From positions 28,676,114-28,740,113 of the forward strand of contig NC_044561.1 of assembly GCF_007565055.1 (NCBI RefSeq): a DNA stretch of 64,000 nucleotides, in the 5' to 3' direction. Shown here in pieces: positions 33,863 to 46,366 of the stretch (positions are counted from its first letter, which is position 1; the number at the start of each line of letters is the position of its first letter). The DNA comes from Rhinopithecus roxellana. Its lineage: Eukaryota; Chordata; Mammalia; Primates; Cercopithecidae. A model generated the notes under the pieces. The model was not told the origin of the DNA. It saw nothing but the letters and a program-made list of their open reading frames with translations, and made no database searches. Both the position numbers and the translations under genes were made by a program.

Positions 33863-34119
33863 CATTCAACAACCAGAATATACTTTTTTCCCTAAAAGCC
33901 CATGGAACATTCACCTAGACAGACCACATCTTTGGCCATTAAACAAACCTCAACAAAGAAAATAATTTTCAATTTAAAAGAATTGAAGCCATACAGAGTA
34001 TATAATCTAATAACAATGAACTTAAATGATAATAACAGGAAAACAATAGGACCATCTCTAAATGTTTTAAAATTCAACAATACACTTCTAAATAATCCAT
34101 GGGTCAAGAGTGAAGTCTC

Positions 34120-34437
34120 GGCCGGGCGCGGTGGCTCAAGCCTGTAATCCCAGCACTTTGGGAGGCCGAGACGGGCGGATCACGAGGTCAGGAGATCGAG
34201 ACCATCCTGGCTAATACGGTGAAACCCCGTCTCTACTAAAAAATACAAAAAACTAGCCGGGCGATGAGGCGGGCGCCTGTAGTCCCAGCTACTCGGGAGG
34301 CTGAGGCAGGAGAATGGCGTGAACCCGGGAGGTGGAGCTTGCAGTGAGCTGAGATCCGGCCACTGCACTCCAGCCTGGGCGGCAGAGCAAGACTCCGTCT
34401 CAAAAAAAAAAAAAAAAAAAAAAAAAGAAAAAAAAAG
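34120..34437 (+). mobile_element. AluY, cercopithecoid type
   Basis: 14-bp target duplication AAGAGTGAAGTCTC, tail of about 30 A. Confidence 0.96.
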
Positions 34438-34476
34438 AGTGAAGTCTCAAGGAAAATTTTAAAATACATAGAACTG

Positions 34477-34824
34477 GGCTGGCGATGGTAGCTCACGCCT
34501 GTAATCCCAGTACTTTGGGAGGCTGAGGCGGGTGGATCACCTGAGATCAGGAGTTTGAGACCAGCCTGGCTAACATGGTGAAACTCCGTCTCTACTAAAA
34601 ATACAAAAATTAACCAGGTGTGGTGGTGCACACCTGTAATCCCAGTTACCTGGGAGGCAGAGACAGGAGGATTGTTTGGACCCAGGAGGCAGACATTGCA
34701 GTGAGTTGAGATCGCACCGTTGCACTTCAGCCTGGGTGACACAGCGAGACTGTCTCAAAAAAAACAAAAAACAAAAAACAAAAACAAAAAACCCAAAACA
34801 AAAAACATTAAAAAACAAAAAACA
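34477..34824 (+). mobile_element. AluS-like
   Basis: Full-length with long AAAAAAC tail; flanks share AGAACTG. Confidence 0.93.
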
Positions 34825-36349
34825 GAACTGAATAAAAATAAAGCTACAACATACAACAGCATATGGGATGCGGCAAGAGCAGCACCGAGAGAGAAATTTG
34901 TATTACTAAATGTTTGCAATAGGGAAGACGAACAATCTCAAAACAATAATCTAAATTCCTACATCAAGAAACTAGAAAAATAATAGCAAAATAAACCAAA
35001 GCAAACAGAAGGAAGGAAATAATAAAGAAGAACAATCAATGAAATGGAAATTGAGAGAACAATTGAGAGAATAAATGAAACGAAAAGCTGGTTTTTTGAA
35101 AAAAAACATTAAAATTGATAAAACTGCAGCAAAACTGACAAAAATAAAAACAGACAAGACATAAATCACCAACATCAAGAATGAAACAGGATATTACTAC
35201 AGATCCTGCAATCAGTATAAGAAACTATACAAACAAATTTGAGCTAGTGAATTCTACAAATAAGAAATAGATCAATTACTCAAAAGCTACTAACTACCCA
35301 ATTTAACCAAGATAAAATAAATAGTTTTAATAGCTTTATAACCATTTAAAAGTTGAATCTGTGATTTTAAAATCTCTTAAAAAATAAATTCCCAGGCCCA
35401 GATGGAAGAATTCTACCAAACACGTAAAGAAGAAATACCACCACACCAGTTGTATATAATCTCTTCCAAAAAAAGTGGAAGAGGAGGAAATACTTCCCAA
35501 TTTATTTTCATGAAACTAATATTACTCTGACAACAAAACTCGACAAAGCCAATAGAAAATAGAGAAAACGACAGACCAATTTTGCTCAAGAACTTAGACA
35601 TGAAAGTATTCAACAAAATATGAACAAATCAAATCCAACAATGTATAAAAAGAATTATTTACCATGACCAACTAAGACTCATTCCAGGTATGCAAGGCTA
35701 CTTTAACATTGGAAAATCAATCAATGTAATCCACCATGTCAACAGGCTACAGAAGAAAAATCATTTGATCATACTCATTGACACAGAAAAGGTATTTGAC
35801 AAACTATAATACCCACTCATGATAAAAACTCTCAACATGTTTGGAAAAGCTTTCTCTCAACTAGAAAAAGAACATCTGCAAAAACCTACAGCTAACGTAT
35901 CCTCAACGAAGAAAGACTGAATGTTTTCCTAGTAAGATCAGGAGCAGGGCCAGGATATCCACCTTCACCACTCTTCCTCAACATAGTGATGGAAGTTCTA
36001 ACTACTGTAATAAGGCAGGAATAAAAGGCACATCGATAAGAAGAAAGAAATGAAAGTCCCCATTGGCAATGACATGAAAATCCTTAGGAATCTACAAAAA
36101 CCCTCTTGGAACTAAGAAATGAATACAGCAAGACTGTAAGATCAGCATGCAAAAATAAATTGCATTTCTATCTACTAACAACAAACATGCAGACATAAAA
36201 GTTAAAAACAACATCATTTGCAATCACTCCAAAGAAAATGAAATATTTAGGTATTTATTACCTAACAAAACATATAGAGGGATCTATATACAGTATACAG
36301 GATCTGTATACTGAAAATTACAAAATGCTGCTGGAAAAAAATCAAAGAA

Positions 36350-36644
36350 AGCTGGGTGTGATGGCTCATGCCTATAATCCCAGCACTTTGGGAGGATCCT
36401 TTAAGGCCATGAGTTTAAGACCAGCTTGGGCGACAAACGAGACCCCATCTCTACAAAATAAATAAATAAATAGGAAAAAAAATTAGCCAGGTGTGGTAGA
36501 GTGTACCTGTAGCTCCAGTTACTCAGGAGACTGAGGCAGGAGGGTTACTTCAGCCCAAGAGTTCAAGGCTGCAGTGAGCCACGATCATACCACTGTACTC
36601 TAGCCTGGGTGAGGGAGTGAGATCCTGCCTCAAACTAAAAAAAA
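36350..36644 (+). mobile_element. AluJ-like with small left-arm deletion
   Basis: 'gctgggtgtgatggctcatg'; lacks part of the left arm after 'tttgggagg'. Confidence 0.91.
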
Positions 36645-37701
36645 AAAAAATCAAAAAAGAAACTACCATGCTCATGGACTGAAAGACTCAACATAATAAA
36701 GATGTTAATTCTCCTCAAGTTGATCTGTAGGTTTAGTGTAATTCCTATCAAAATCCCAGTAATAGTTTTTATAGATCTAGATAAGCTTACTCTTAAATTT
36801 ACACAGAAAGGCATGGCACAAGCCCTAGAAGGGCTAAAACAATCAGCAAAGAAGTATAAAGTGGGAGAAACCACTCTACTAAATAGTAAGACCTGCTCAG
36901 TAATAAAGACAGCGTGGTACTGGTGAAGGAACAGACACATACATCAATGGAACACACTAAAAACCCTCAAACAGATCAACACAAATAGACCCAACTGATT
37001 TTGGACAGAGGTGCAAAATTCCCTAAGGAATGATAACCTTTCAAAAACTGCTGCTGGAGCAACTGGATATCCATTGGGGTAGCAGGAAAAGAACCTCAAA
37101 CTAAGTCTTACATCTTAAAAAGAATTAATTTAAAATGGATCATGGACCTAAATATCTGACAAAGGACAGTATCTTGCGTATGTAAAAATTTTCAAGACTA
37201 AACAATAAAAAAAACCCCAAACAATCCAATTAGATAATGAGCAAAAGACATTGCTCACGAGGATACACAAATGGCAAATAAGTACATGAAAAGATATTTA
37301 ACACCATAAGCCACTGGGGAAAGGCAAACTAGAACCACGATGAGGTATCACTGCACACCTATCAAATGGCTAAAATAAAGAATAGTGATAACACCAAACG
37401 CTGGAAAGGACCTAGACATACATTCCTGGTGGGAATGTAAAATAGTACAGCCACTCTAGAAAAGTTTGGCAGTTTTTAAAAATAAAACTAAACATGAAAC
37501 TACCATATGATCCAGCAAGTACACTCTTGGGCAGTTATCCGAGTGAAATGAAACTTATGTTCACACGAAAACTTGTATACACACCAAGAGAACAGATAAC
37601 AAATAAAGGCAAATAAATTGGACTCAAAATTTAAAGCTTTTGTGCCACAAACACTACCATCAAGAAAGTGAAAAAGACAACCCACAAAAATGCGAGAAAA
37701 A

Positions 37702-37999
37702 GGCCGGGTGCGGTGGCTCATGCCTGTAATCCCAGCACTTTGGGAGGCCGAGGCGGGTGGATCACAAGGTCAGGAGTTCGAGACCAGCCGGACCAACATG
37801 GTGAAACCCCGTCTCTACCAAAAATACAAAACAGTAGCCGGGCGTGGTGGCATGTGCCTGTAGTGCCAGCTACTCAGGAGGCTGAGGCAGCAGAATCGCT
37901 TGAACCAGGGAGGTGGAGGTTGCAGTGAGCTGAGGTTGTGCCATTGCACTCCAGCCTGGGCAACAGAGAGAGACTCCATGTCAAAAAAAAAAAAAAAAA
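37702..37999 (+). mobile_element. AluS/Y-like
   Basis: Full-length. Confidence 0.94.
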
Positions 38000-38056
38000 G
38001 AAAATATTTACAAATCATATCTCTGATAAGGGACTTGTATCAGAATGTATAAAGAA

Positions 38057-38360
38057 CTCTTTTTTTTTTTTTTTTTGAGACGGAGTCTTGCTCTGTCTCC
38101 CAGGCTGGGGTACAGTGGCCAGATCTCAGCTCACTGCAAGCTCCGCCTCCCGGGTTTATGCCATTCTCATGCCTCAGCCTCCCGAGTAGCTGGGACTACA
38201 GGCGCCCGCCACCTCGCCCGGCTAGTTTTTCTGTATTTTTTTAGTAGAGACGGGGTTTCACCGTGTTAGCCAGGATGGTCTCGATCTCCTGACCTCGTGA
38301 TCCACCCGTCTCGGCCTCCCAAAGTGCTGGGATTACAGGCTTGAACCACCGCGCCCGGCC
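38057..38360 (-). mobile_element. AluY
   Basis: Antisense; target duplication AAGAACTCTT. Confidence 0.96.
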
Positions 38361-38769
38361 AAGAACTCTTAAACTCAACAATAAAAATATAACTATCTCA
38401 ATTTAAAAATGGACTAAGGATTTGAATAGACATTTTTCTAAAGAAGATACACAAATGGTCAATAACCACATGAAAAGGAGCTTGAGTGTCACTGGTCATT
38501 AGGGAAATGCAAATCAAAACCAGAATGAAACACCACTTGACACCCACTGGAATGGCTACAATTCAGACTCCATCTCAAAATAAATAAATAAATTAACTAA
38601 TTAAAAAGACAGACAATAACAAGTGCTGACAGAGATGTGGAGAAATTAGAACCTTCACATGTTGCCAGTGGGAAATGGTATAGGCTTTTGGAACAGTTTG
38701 GCAGTCCTCAAGAAGTTAAACATAGATTCATTATATGACCCGTAATTCCACTCCTAAAGAAATGAAACA

Positions 38770-39085
38770 GGCCGGGTGCAGTGGCTCACGCCTATAATCC
38801 CAGCACTTTGGGAGTCTGAGGCGGGTGGATCCCTTGAGGTCAGAAATTCGAGACCAGCCTGGTCAACATGGTGAAACCTTATCTCTACTAAAAAGACAAA
38901 AAATGAGCTGGGCGTGGTGGCATGTGCCTGTAATCCCAGTTATTGGGGAGGCTAAGGCAGGAGAATCACTCAAACCTGGGAGAGGGAGGTTGCAGTGAGC
39001 CGAGATCACGACACTGCACTCCAGCCTGGGTGACAGAATGAGAGACCCTGTCTCAGAAAGAAAGAGAGAGAGAGAGAAAGAAATA
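38770..39085 (+). mobile_element. AluS-like
   Basis: Full-length; GA-rich tail; flanks AAATGAAACA and AAATGAAAACA. Confidence 0.94.
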
Positions 39086-39616
39086 AATGAAAACATACAT
39101 CTACACAAAAACTTGTATGTGAATGTTCATAGAAGCATTCTTCGTAATAACCAGAAAGTTAAAACACAATGTCCACAACTAAAAATTGGATAAATAATAT
39201 GTGTTATATCCATACAATAGAATGTTTTTGGCAATAAAAAGAAATAAAGTACTGATACATGCTAAAACATGGATGACCCTTGAAAACATTATGCAAAATG
39301 AAAAAAGGTAGTCACAAAAGACTACATATTGTGTGATTCCATAATATGAAATGTCCAGAATAGGCAAATTGTAGAGACAGAAAGTAGATGAGTGGTTGTG
39401 TAGGGCTAGATGGGGGAAGGGAGGAGATTTGGAAGGAACAGGCAGTGATTATTAATGGCTACGGGGTTTCTTTCAGAGGCAATGAATGTTTGCATCCATT
39501 GGAGGACATCTAAGTTGCAGTGATGGTTTGGTTACACACTCTTGTGAGTATACCAAAAGCTATGTATGGCATATATATTGTAAATCAATGTCATATGGTA
39601 TATAATCTACGTATCT

Positions 39617-39968
39617 CTTCTTTCTTTCTTCCTTCCTTTCTTTCTTTCTTCCTTTCTTCCTTTCTTCCATTCGCCCTCCCTCCCTCCCTCCCTTCCCTTC
39701 TCCCTTCCCTTCCCTTCCCTTCTCCCTTCCCTTCTCCTTCCCTTCCCTTCTCCCTTCCCTTCCCTTCTCCCTTCCCTTCTCCCTTCCCTTCTCCCTTCCC
39801 TTCTCCCTTCCCTTCTCCCTTCCCTTCCTTCCTTCCTTCCTTCCTTCCTTCCTTCCTTCCTTCCTTCCTTCCTTCCTTCCTTCCTTCCTTCCTTCCTTCC
39901 TTCCTTCCTTCCTTCCTTCCTTCCTTCCTTTCTTTTCTCTCTCTCTCTCTCTCTCTCTTTCTTTCTTT
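39617..39968 (+). repeat. Polypyrimidine (CTTT/CCTT/CCCTT)n tract
   Basis: About 350 bp of nearly pure C/T. It has a central zone of alternating TTCCC and TTCTCCC units and then about 30 pure CCTT units, running into the next antisense Alu. Confidence 0.97.
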
Positions 39969-40248
39969 CGACAGAGTCTCACTCTGTGGCCCAGGCTGCA
40001 GTGCAGTGGCATGATCTTGGCTCATTGTAACCTCCACCTCCTGGGTTCAAGTGATTCTTCTGCCTCAGCCTCCAGAGTAGCTGGGATTGCAGGCGCATGC
40101 CAGCATGCTTGGCTAATTTTTGTATTTTTAGTAGAGACGGGGTTTTGCTATGTTGGCCAGGCTGGTCTCAAACTGCTGACTTCCAGTGATCCACCTGCCT
40201 TGGCCTCCCAAAGTGCTGAGATTACAGGCATGAGCCACTGAGCGTGAC
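39969..40248 (-). mobile_element. AluS-like
   Basis: Antisense; its tail is the pyrimidine tract. Confidence 0.93.
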
Positions 40249-40261
40249 CCTATAATTTACA

Positions 40262-40263
40262 TT

Positions 40264-40325
<62 letters not shown>

Positions 40326-40376
40326 AATGAATCTATCCGTCTATCCATCCGTCCACCCATCCACCTACCTATCTAT
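40262..40376 (+). repeat. (TCTA)n tetranucleotide repeat
   Basis: About 15 TATC units to 40325, then degenerate TCCA/TCCG units. Likely polymorphic. Confidence 0.95.
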
Positions 40377-40377
40377 G

Positions 40378-40662
40378 AATGACAGGGTCTTGCTCTGTTG
40401 CCCAGGCTGGAGACAGTGGCACAATCTCGGCTGCTTGCAACCTCTGCCTCCTAGGATCAAGCAGACCTTCTACCTCAACCTCTCAAGTACCTAGGATTAC
40501 AGGCGCACATCATCATGCAGGGCCAATTTTTTTATTTTTGTTGTAGAGTCGGAGTCTCGCTTTGTTACCCAGGCTGGCCTAAAACTTCTGAGCTCAAACA
40601 ATCCTCCTGCCTCAGCCTTCCAAAGTGTTAGGATTACAGGCATAAGCCACCGTGCCTGGCTA
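40378..40662 (-). mobile_element. AluJ-like
   Basis: Antisense, strongly diverged. Confidence 0.9.
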
Positions 40663-40923
40663 GAACTGTTTAAAACAAACCAGAAAACCAAGAAAGCTGT
40701 AAACAAATGTTCACAGCAACTTGATTCACAGTACCTCCAAACTGGAAACAAGCTAGATGTCCTCCAATGGGGTGAACAGTTAAACCATGGCTCCTCCACA
40801 CCATGGAAATTACTCAGCAATAGAAAGGAATAAACTATTGATGCACCAACAACCTGGATCAATCTCATGAGAATTACCCTGAGTCCCGAAAGGTTATATG
40901 CCATATAATTCATTATGTGACAG

Positions 40924-41228
40924 TCTTTTTTTTTTTTTTTTTTAAGATAGAGTCTCGCTCTGTCACCCAGGCTGGAGTGCAGTGGCATGATTTCGGCTCA
41001 TTACAAGCTTCGCCTCCTGGGTTCACGCCATTCTCCTGCCTCAGCCTCCCGAGTAGCTGGCACTACAGGCGCCCGCCACCATGCCCAGCTAAGTTTTTGT
41101 ATTTTTTAGTAGAGACGGGGTTTCACCATGTTGGCCAGGATGGTCTCAATCTCCTGACCTCGTCGTGATCCACCCACCTCAGCCTCCCAAAGTGCTGGGA
41201 TTACAGGCGTGAGCCACCTCGCCCGGCC
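40924..41228 (-). mobile_element. AluY-like
   Basis: Antisense; target duplication TATGTGAC. Confidence 0.95.
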
Positions 41229-41488
41229 TATGTGACGTTCGTAAAATGACAGAAATGGACAACAGATTAATGACTGGAAAATTAAAAAAGGGATGGGAAG
41301 GTAGGAAAGAAGTGGGTTTGGCTATAAAAGGCACCATGACAGCTGATTGGTGATGGAAATATTCTGCATCTTGATGGTATCAATGTCAGTCTTCCGACTG
41401 TGATATCGTCCTCTAGCTTTGCAAGATGTTACCCTTGGGGAAAAGTGGAAAGAGTGCTGGGGATCTCTGTATTATTTCCTAAAACTGC

Positions 41489-41764
41489 ATGTGAGGCCAA
41501 GGCAGGCAGATCACTTGAAGTCAGGAGTTCGAGACCAGCCTGGCCAACAAGGTGAAACCCCATCTCTACTAAAAATATAAAAATGAGCCAGGCGTGGTGC
41601 ACGCCTGTAATCCCAGCTACTCAGGAGGCTGAGGCAGGAGAATCACTTGGATCCAGGAGACAGAGGTTGCAGAGACCTGAGATTGCACCAGTGCACTCCA
41701 GCCTAGGTGACAGAATGAGACTCTGTCTTGAAAAAACAAAACAAAGCAAAACAAACAAAAAAAG
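41489..41764 (+). mobile_element. AluS-like, 5'-truncated
   Basis: Starts at 'gaggccaaggcaggc', lacking the first ~45 bp. Confidence 0.92.
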
Positions 41765-41833
41765 TACAATTATCCAAAAAATGTTTTAAGTTAATTTTTT
41801 TAAAGTACTAAAAGGGAGGCAAATTAGGAGTGA

Positions 41834-42143
41834 TTTTTTGTGTGTTTGTCTGTTTGTTTTGAGACAGGGTCTCGCTCTGTTGCCCAGGCTAGAGTACAGT
41901 AGTGTGATCATGGCTCACTGAAGTCCTCAAAATCGCAGGCTCAAGCAAGCCTCCTGCCTCAGCCTTCTGAGTAGCTAGGACTACAGGCATGAACCATGAT
42001 GCCTGGCTAATTTTTTAAATTTCTGTACAGACAGGGTCTCACTATGTTTCCCAGGCTGTTCTCGAACTCCTGAGCTCAGGTCATCCTACCCCCCTCAGCT
42101 TCCCAAAGTGCTGGGATTACAGGAGGGAGTTACTATGTCTGGC
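41834..42143 (-). mobile_element. AluJ-like
   Basis: Antisense, diverged, GTTTGT-type tail. Confidence 0.9.
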
Positions 42144-42239
42144 CACCAGTGGTATTTTAAGAACAGGTGATCTGTTCTTCATGTTTTCTGCTCTGCAGCT
42201 TTCAGAATCCAAACGTGGTAAACATAGCTAGGATATAGA

Positions 42240-43095
42240 AGATACAGAAACTGTCTCTTTTATTTATTTCCTTGCCTTTTAACTTTTTATTTGGAAGTAC
42301 TTTCACTTACAGAAAAGTTGTACCCCAAAAACAGTATAAAGAACACCACAACTTTACCCATATTCACTGGTGGTTACCAATTTAACCATTTGCTTTATTA
42401 CAATTTCTTTCTTTTTTTTTTCGAGATGGAGTCTCACTCTGTTGCCAAGCCGCAGTGCAGCGGCACGATCTCGGCTCACTGTAACCTCCGCCTCCTGGGT
42501 TCAAGCAATTCTCCTGCCTCAGCCTCCTGAGTAGCTGGGACTACAGACATGCACCACCATGCCCAGCTAATTTTTTGTATTTTAGTAGAGACGGGGTTTC
42601 ACCACGTTGGCCAGGATGGTATTGATCTCCTGACCTCGTAATCTGCCCGCCTTGGCCTCCCAAAGTGCTGGTATTACAGGCATGAGCCACTGCACCTAGC
42701 CCCTAATTTCTTTCTTTATAGGTATGTATGTATATGTGTGTATGTGTGTGTGTATTTGAGGGTGAGTTGCATACGTCATGGCCCATTCTCCTAAATACTA
42801 AACTACGTGTTTGCTGAGAATGGCAGTGTGCTCTTACACAGCACAGAACACTTCACTTCCATACACTTATCAGGTACACTTCAATCTATGATTCGTATTC
42901 AAATTTTGTTAGTTGACCCAATAATGTCCTTGATGGCATTTTTCCTCCTTCAGTACAAGATGCTGTTTAGAGTCAGGTATTACATTTTGTTGTCTTTTCT
43001 CTTTTAATCTGAAACATCTCCACAGCTTTTGTCTTTTATGATACTGACATTTTTATGGAATACCATTTCCAAGCTGTCTTTCTCTCTTTTCAAAT
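42240..43095 (-). mobile_element. L1M 3' end, split by an Alu
   Basis: 'cacttacagaaaagttgtac', 'ttaccaatttaaccattt' and 'taatgtccttgatggcat' follow antisense L1M/ME 3' text. Confidence 0.65.
42403..42701 (-). mobile_element. AluS/Y-like
   Basis: Antisense; target duplication AATTTCTTTCTTT; small deletion in the right arm ('gttgccaagccgcagtg'). Confidence 0.94.
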
Positions 43096-43992
43096 GGACT
43101 GTAGCAGCTGCCTTAGTACAGACGTATAGTAACTTATATTGTGACAGATATCTGCTTAGAAAAATCCACACTGAATAAGAACCTCTAACTTGAGGTATAT
43201 CCCATGTCCCATCCTGAAGCTGGGTTCTTAAATTGGCTCCCAGCCTCTCTAGCAACTTGCATGCCCTCCATTTTGCCAGTTTGCCAGCTGGAAATGTGTC
43301 CAAGGCTTTCCTACTTGGAACTAGAGGTTCCCACAGCTACATTCCTATTCAACACAACAAATAAAAGAAAACTAAAAACATAACTGTTTTGTAAATCCCC
43401 AAATAAGAGAGTGAAAAGAACAGCCACAACGTCTACCTGATAGCATGACTTTAAGCAACTCAACATAATTCAGACATTCAGCGAACACCGGTAACCATAA
43501 ACCAAGCACCCTCTGCAAGCGCTGGTTGTAGAACAAATCCTTTTCTGAAGAGACAAAGATGAATGCAACTTAAAGTGACAAGAACACTAAGGGGACAGAA
43601 GCCATTTAAGGGTAAAAATGGAATTTTCTGCTATAAAGTAAAGCTCTGCATAAAAATAAGACAAAACAGGAGATCTAGTAAGGGTTTATTCATAAGACCC
43701 CATGCTGAGGATTTCAAGGAGACAGTCACGTTTCTGGCGTAACTGACTATGGGATTGTCCCTCATGGGGCCAAGTAACCTGTCAAAGCAACAAGGCTTCC
43801 TACTCAATATGCCCTGTGGCCACCCTGCCAGCCGGAGGGTCTATCTGAAGCCTTGAACAGCTGTCAACATGCCTTGAATCCAACAGGTCCTGATGTGACC
43901 TCGGTCTTTTACCTCTGCACAAAGTTACGGCTTATGGTTGTTTGGACAGTCTGGTTTGTTTGTTGATCCTTTGGTCTGAAAGACTGTTTTCT
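43096..43992. other. Non-repeat intronic sequence with a duplicated segment
   Basis: 43522-43648 recurs at 46462-46598. Otherwise nothing recognised. Confidence 0.55.
43522..43648 (+). repeat. Local repeat copy A
   Basis: Matches 46462-46598 in the same orientation, including a 26-bp exact run (acaaagatgaatgcaactta and on). Confidence 0.8.
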
Positions 43993-44270
43993 TCTTTTTT
44001 TGAGATGGGGTCTTGCCCTCTCACCCAGGCTGAGTGCAGTGGCACGATCTCAGCTCACTGCAACCTCCACCTCCCAGGTTCAAGTGATTCTCCTGCCTCA
44101 GCTTCCTGAGTAGCTGGGACTATAGGCGCACGCCACCATACCCAGCTAATTTTTGTATTTTCAGTTTCACCATGTTGGCCAGGCTGGTCTCCAACTCCTG
44201 ACTTCAGGTGATCCGCCTGCCTCGGCCTCCCAAAGTGCTGGGATTGTAGGCGTGAGCCACCGCACCCGGC
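43993..44270 (-). mobile_element. AluS-like with small deletion
   Basis: Antisense; lacks the 'tagtagagacgggg' stretch. Confidence 0.94.
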
Positions 44271-44504
44271 CCAAGGCTTTTTTTTTTTTTTTTTTTAAAT
44301 TACTTGCATTCATCCTGTGGTTTCCATCCCAGCTCATGGCATCCTGCCCAGGGCATCACTCCCTCCCTCTTCACCTCCTGCCACAGCCTCCTCCCTCTCC
44401 CTTTTCCAAGGTTCTCATGCACGGCTGCCAGGTTCCTCGCCCGGAGGACAGCCCTGATCACCTCCTGTGGATGGGCTGTTCTCGAGCATGGCTTCCAAGT
44501 ACCT

Positions 44505-44605
44505 GGATTCACAGGTAGGGAAACCGACCAGGGACGGGTATCACCCAAGGCCACATGGCTGCTCAGTGGCTGGCTGGAGCTAAGGTCAAGGTCTTCCTAC
44601 CCCCA
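44505..44605 (+). mobile_element. MIR fragment
   Basis: 'cacaggtagggaaaccgacc' and 'cccaaggccacatggctgct' match the MIR right half. Confidence 0.65.
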
Positions 44606-44779
44606 ATGCGGTAGAGCCTTTCCCACTTAGCCACCTTGCTTGGCTGGGTCGCACCCCTTCAGGCCCCTCTGCAAACCTCAGAACCACCTACAGCTTCTGC
44701 CTGGGCCCTGAAAGCTGCCCGAGGGGGCCTTTTAGCAGCTAGGTCGGAGCATATCCAGTCCCCTAAGACGCCCCCACTG

Positions 44780-45312
44780 GTCCCCATCCCATGGCCTTTC
44801 ACACACAACACAAACCAGAGTCCTCACAATGGCCCCGGCCTCCACGAGACTAGTCCTGCCTCTCCCCTGGGACCTCCTGACCTCCTTCTCCCCCTCTCCA
44901 GGACACTGCTCCAGTCATACTTCCTGGCTGCTCCCCCCATGAGCTCACCCTGCCGCCCTCCCTGTCAGGATGCTCCCATCCTGATGTCTGTTCCACCTGT
45001 CCTCACCTGTTTCCAGCCCTTCCTCAGATGCTAGGTCCTGGCCACCACCTCAGGGAGGCCAGCCTGGACCAGCCTCCTGGCACCCTCGCCCCTTCTGGCA
45101 CCCCTGACCCACTTGCCCGCTCTGGGCTTGCTCCTCCTACTGTACCTGGAGGCAGCTAACTCACCAGGCCAGCTGCTCCATCACTCCACTCATGACCTGT
45201 CTGTCCCTGCCACAGCATCAGCTCTCACAGACGAGGGTGTCATGGGTTTTGTTCATTATGTATCTTAGAACAATGCCTGGTACAGAGAAGGAGCTCAATA
45301 AATATCTGATGG
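44780..45312 (-). mobile_element. L2 3' region, antisense
   Basis: 'cctcagggaggccagcctgg' and 'gaacaatgcctggtacagag' + 'aaggagctcaataaatat' follow antisense L2 3'UTR. Confidence 0.72.
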
Positions 45313-45429
45313 AGTTTGAACCAGAATGCATGAATCTCCTCCTCATGTCCCCTTGTAGGCCCTGGACTCTGGCCAAAATAGATGACTCGGCATCTGCCAA
45401 CCCCACCCCAGGCTTCCTGGACTCTGTAC

Positions 45430-45732
45430 TTTTTTTTTTTTTTTCTTTATGAGACAGAGTCTCACTCTGTTGCCCAGGCTGGAGTGCAGTGGCGCAATCT
45501 TGGCTCACTGCAACCTCTGCCTCCTGGGCTCAAACAATTCTCCTGCCTCACCCTCCCAAGTAGCTGGGATTACAGGAACCTGCCACCGTGCCTGGCTAAT
45601 TTTTGTATTTTTAGTACAGACGGGGTTTTGCCATGTTGGCCAGGCTGGTCTTGAACTCCTGACCTCAGGTGATCCGCCTGTCTCGGCCTCCCAAACTGCT
45701 GGGATTACAGGTATGAGCCATTGCACTAGGCC
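45430..45732 (-). mobile_element. AluS-like
   Basis: Antisense; target duplication CTCTGTACTTT. Confidence 0.95.
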
Positions 45733-45779
45733 CTGGCCTCTGTACTTTATCCTACTTCTTTCTGCCAGGAATGCATCCC

Positions 45780-46015
45780 CATTCTACACATTTGGGGGGC
45801 GGTACAGATGCCTTTCCTCCTCAAAGTGCTCAGGATCCCTCCAGGGGAAGGACTTCATCTCTCCTCTGAATCACCACAGCTCTCATTGTGGGTATTGATA
45901 TATGCCTTTTCTGCTCAACTGACCTGTACCTCTTGGAGGAAGAATTCTTGTCTGTCATCTTCCTGTCCTACACAAGGCAGATGTTCAGTGAAAATTTACA
46001 GAATGAATCTGACAT
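45780..46015 (-). mobile_element. L2 3' end, antisense
   Basis: 'tacctcttggaggaagaatt', 'gcagatgttcagtgaaaat' follow the L2 3' end. Confidence 0.6.
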
Positions 46016-46063
46016 TGGTGCTAAATTCCGAACATTGTTCCCTGTCTTACAAAAACTCAAATC

Positions 46064-46182
46064 AGGACTGGTGCAGTGGCTCACGCCTGTAATCCCAGTA
46101 CTTTGGGAGGCTGAGACAGGCTGATCCCTTGAGTCCAGGAGTTTGAGACCAGCCTGGGTGATAAGACAAAACCCCGTCTCTA

Positions 46183-46217
<35 letters not shown>

Positions 46218-46366
46218 AGCCAGGCGTGGTTGTACATGCCTGTGGTCCCAGCTGCTTAGCAAGCTGAGGTAGGTGAATCACTCAAGGCCAGGAGTGAGCC
46301 AAAATCATGCCACTGCACTCCAGCCTGGGTGACAGAGTAAGACCGTCTCAACAAAACAAAACAACT
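46064..46366 (+). mobile_element. AluJ/S-like
   Basis: Middle A-tract expanded to about 32 A; right arm shortened. Confidence 0.92.

Larger units (their letters stand above)
33863..39610 (+). mobile_element. L1M, ORF2 to 3' end, interrupted by Alus
   Basis: The longest L1 in the window. Translation shows reverse-transcriptase text such as LIPGMQGYFNIGKSINVIHH and LIILIDTEKVFDKL around 35680-35800, then ORF2 C-terminal text (KMKYLGIYYLTK, 36235) and the 3'UTR (38360-39500). Numerous stops and frameshifts; dead. Interrupted at 34120, 34477, 36350, 37702, 38057 and 38770. Confidence 0.9.
40663..41810 (+). mobile_element. L1ME-like 3' end, split by two Alus
   Basis: Pieces 40663-40923, 41229-41488 and 41765-41810: 'caacttgattcacagtacct', 'ggatcaatctcatgagaatt' and 'gtattatttcctaaaactgc' + 'acaattatccaaaa'. 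Confidence 0.75.

Noticed and set aside
39520..40037. Long frames on both strands (LPSFLPSF; KEGRKEGR)
   Set aside because: Translation of the CCTT tract; no gene.
44636..45034. 132-codon proline-rich plus-strand frame
   Set aside because: Overlaps antisense L2; composition explains the openness.
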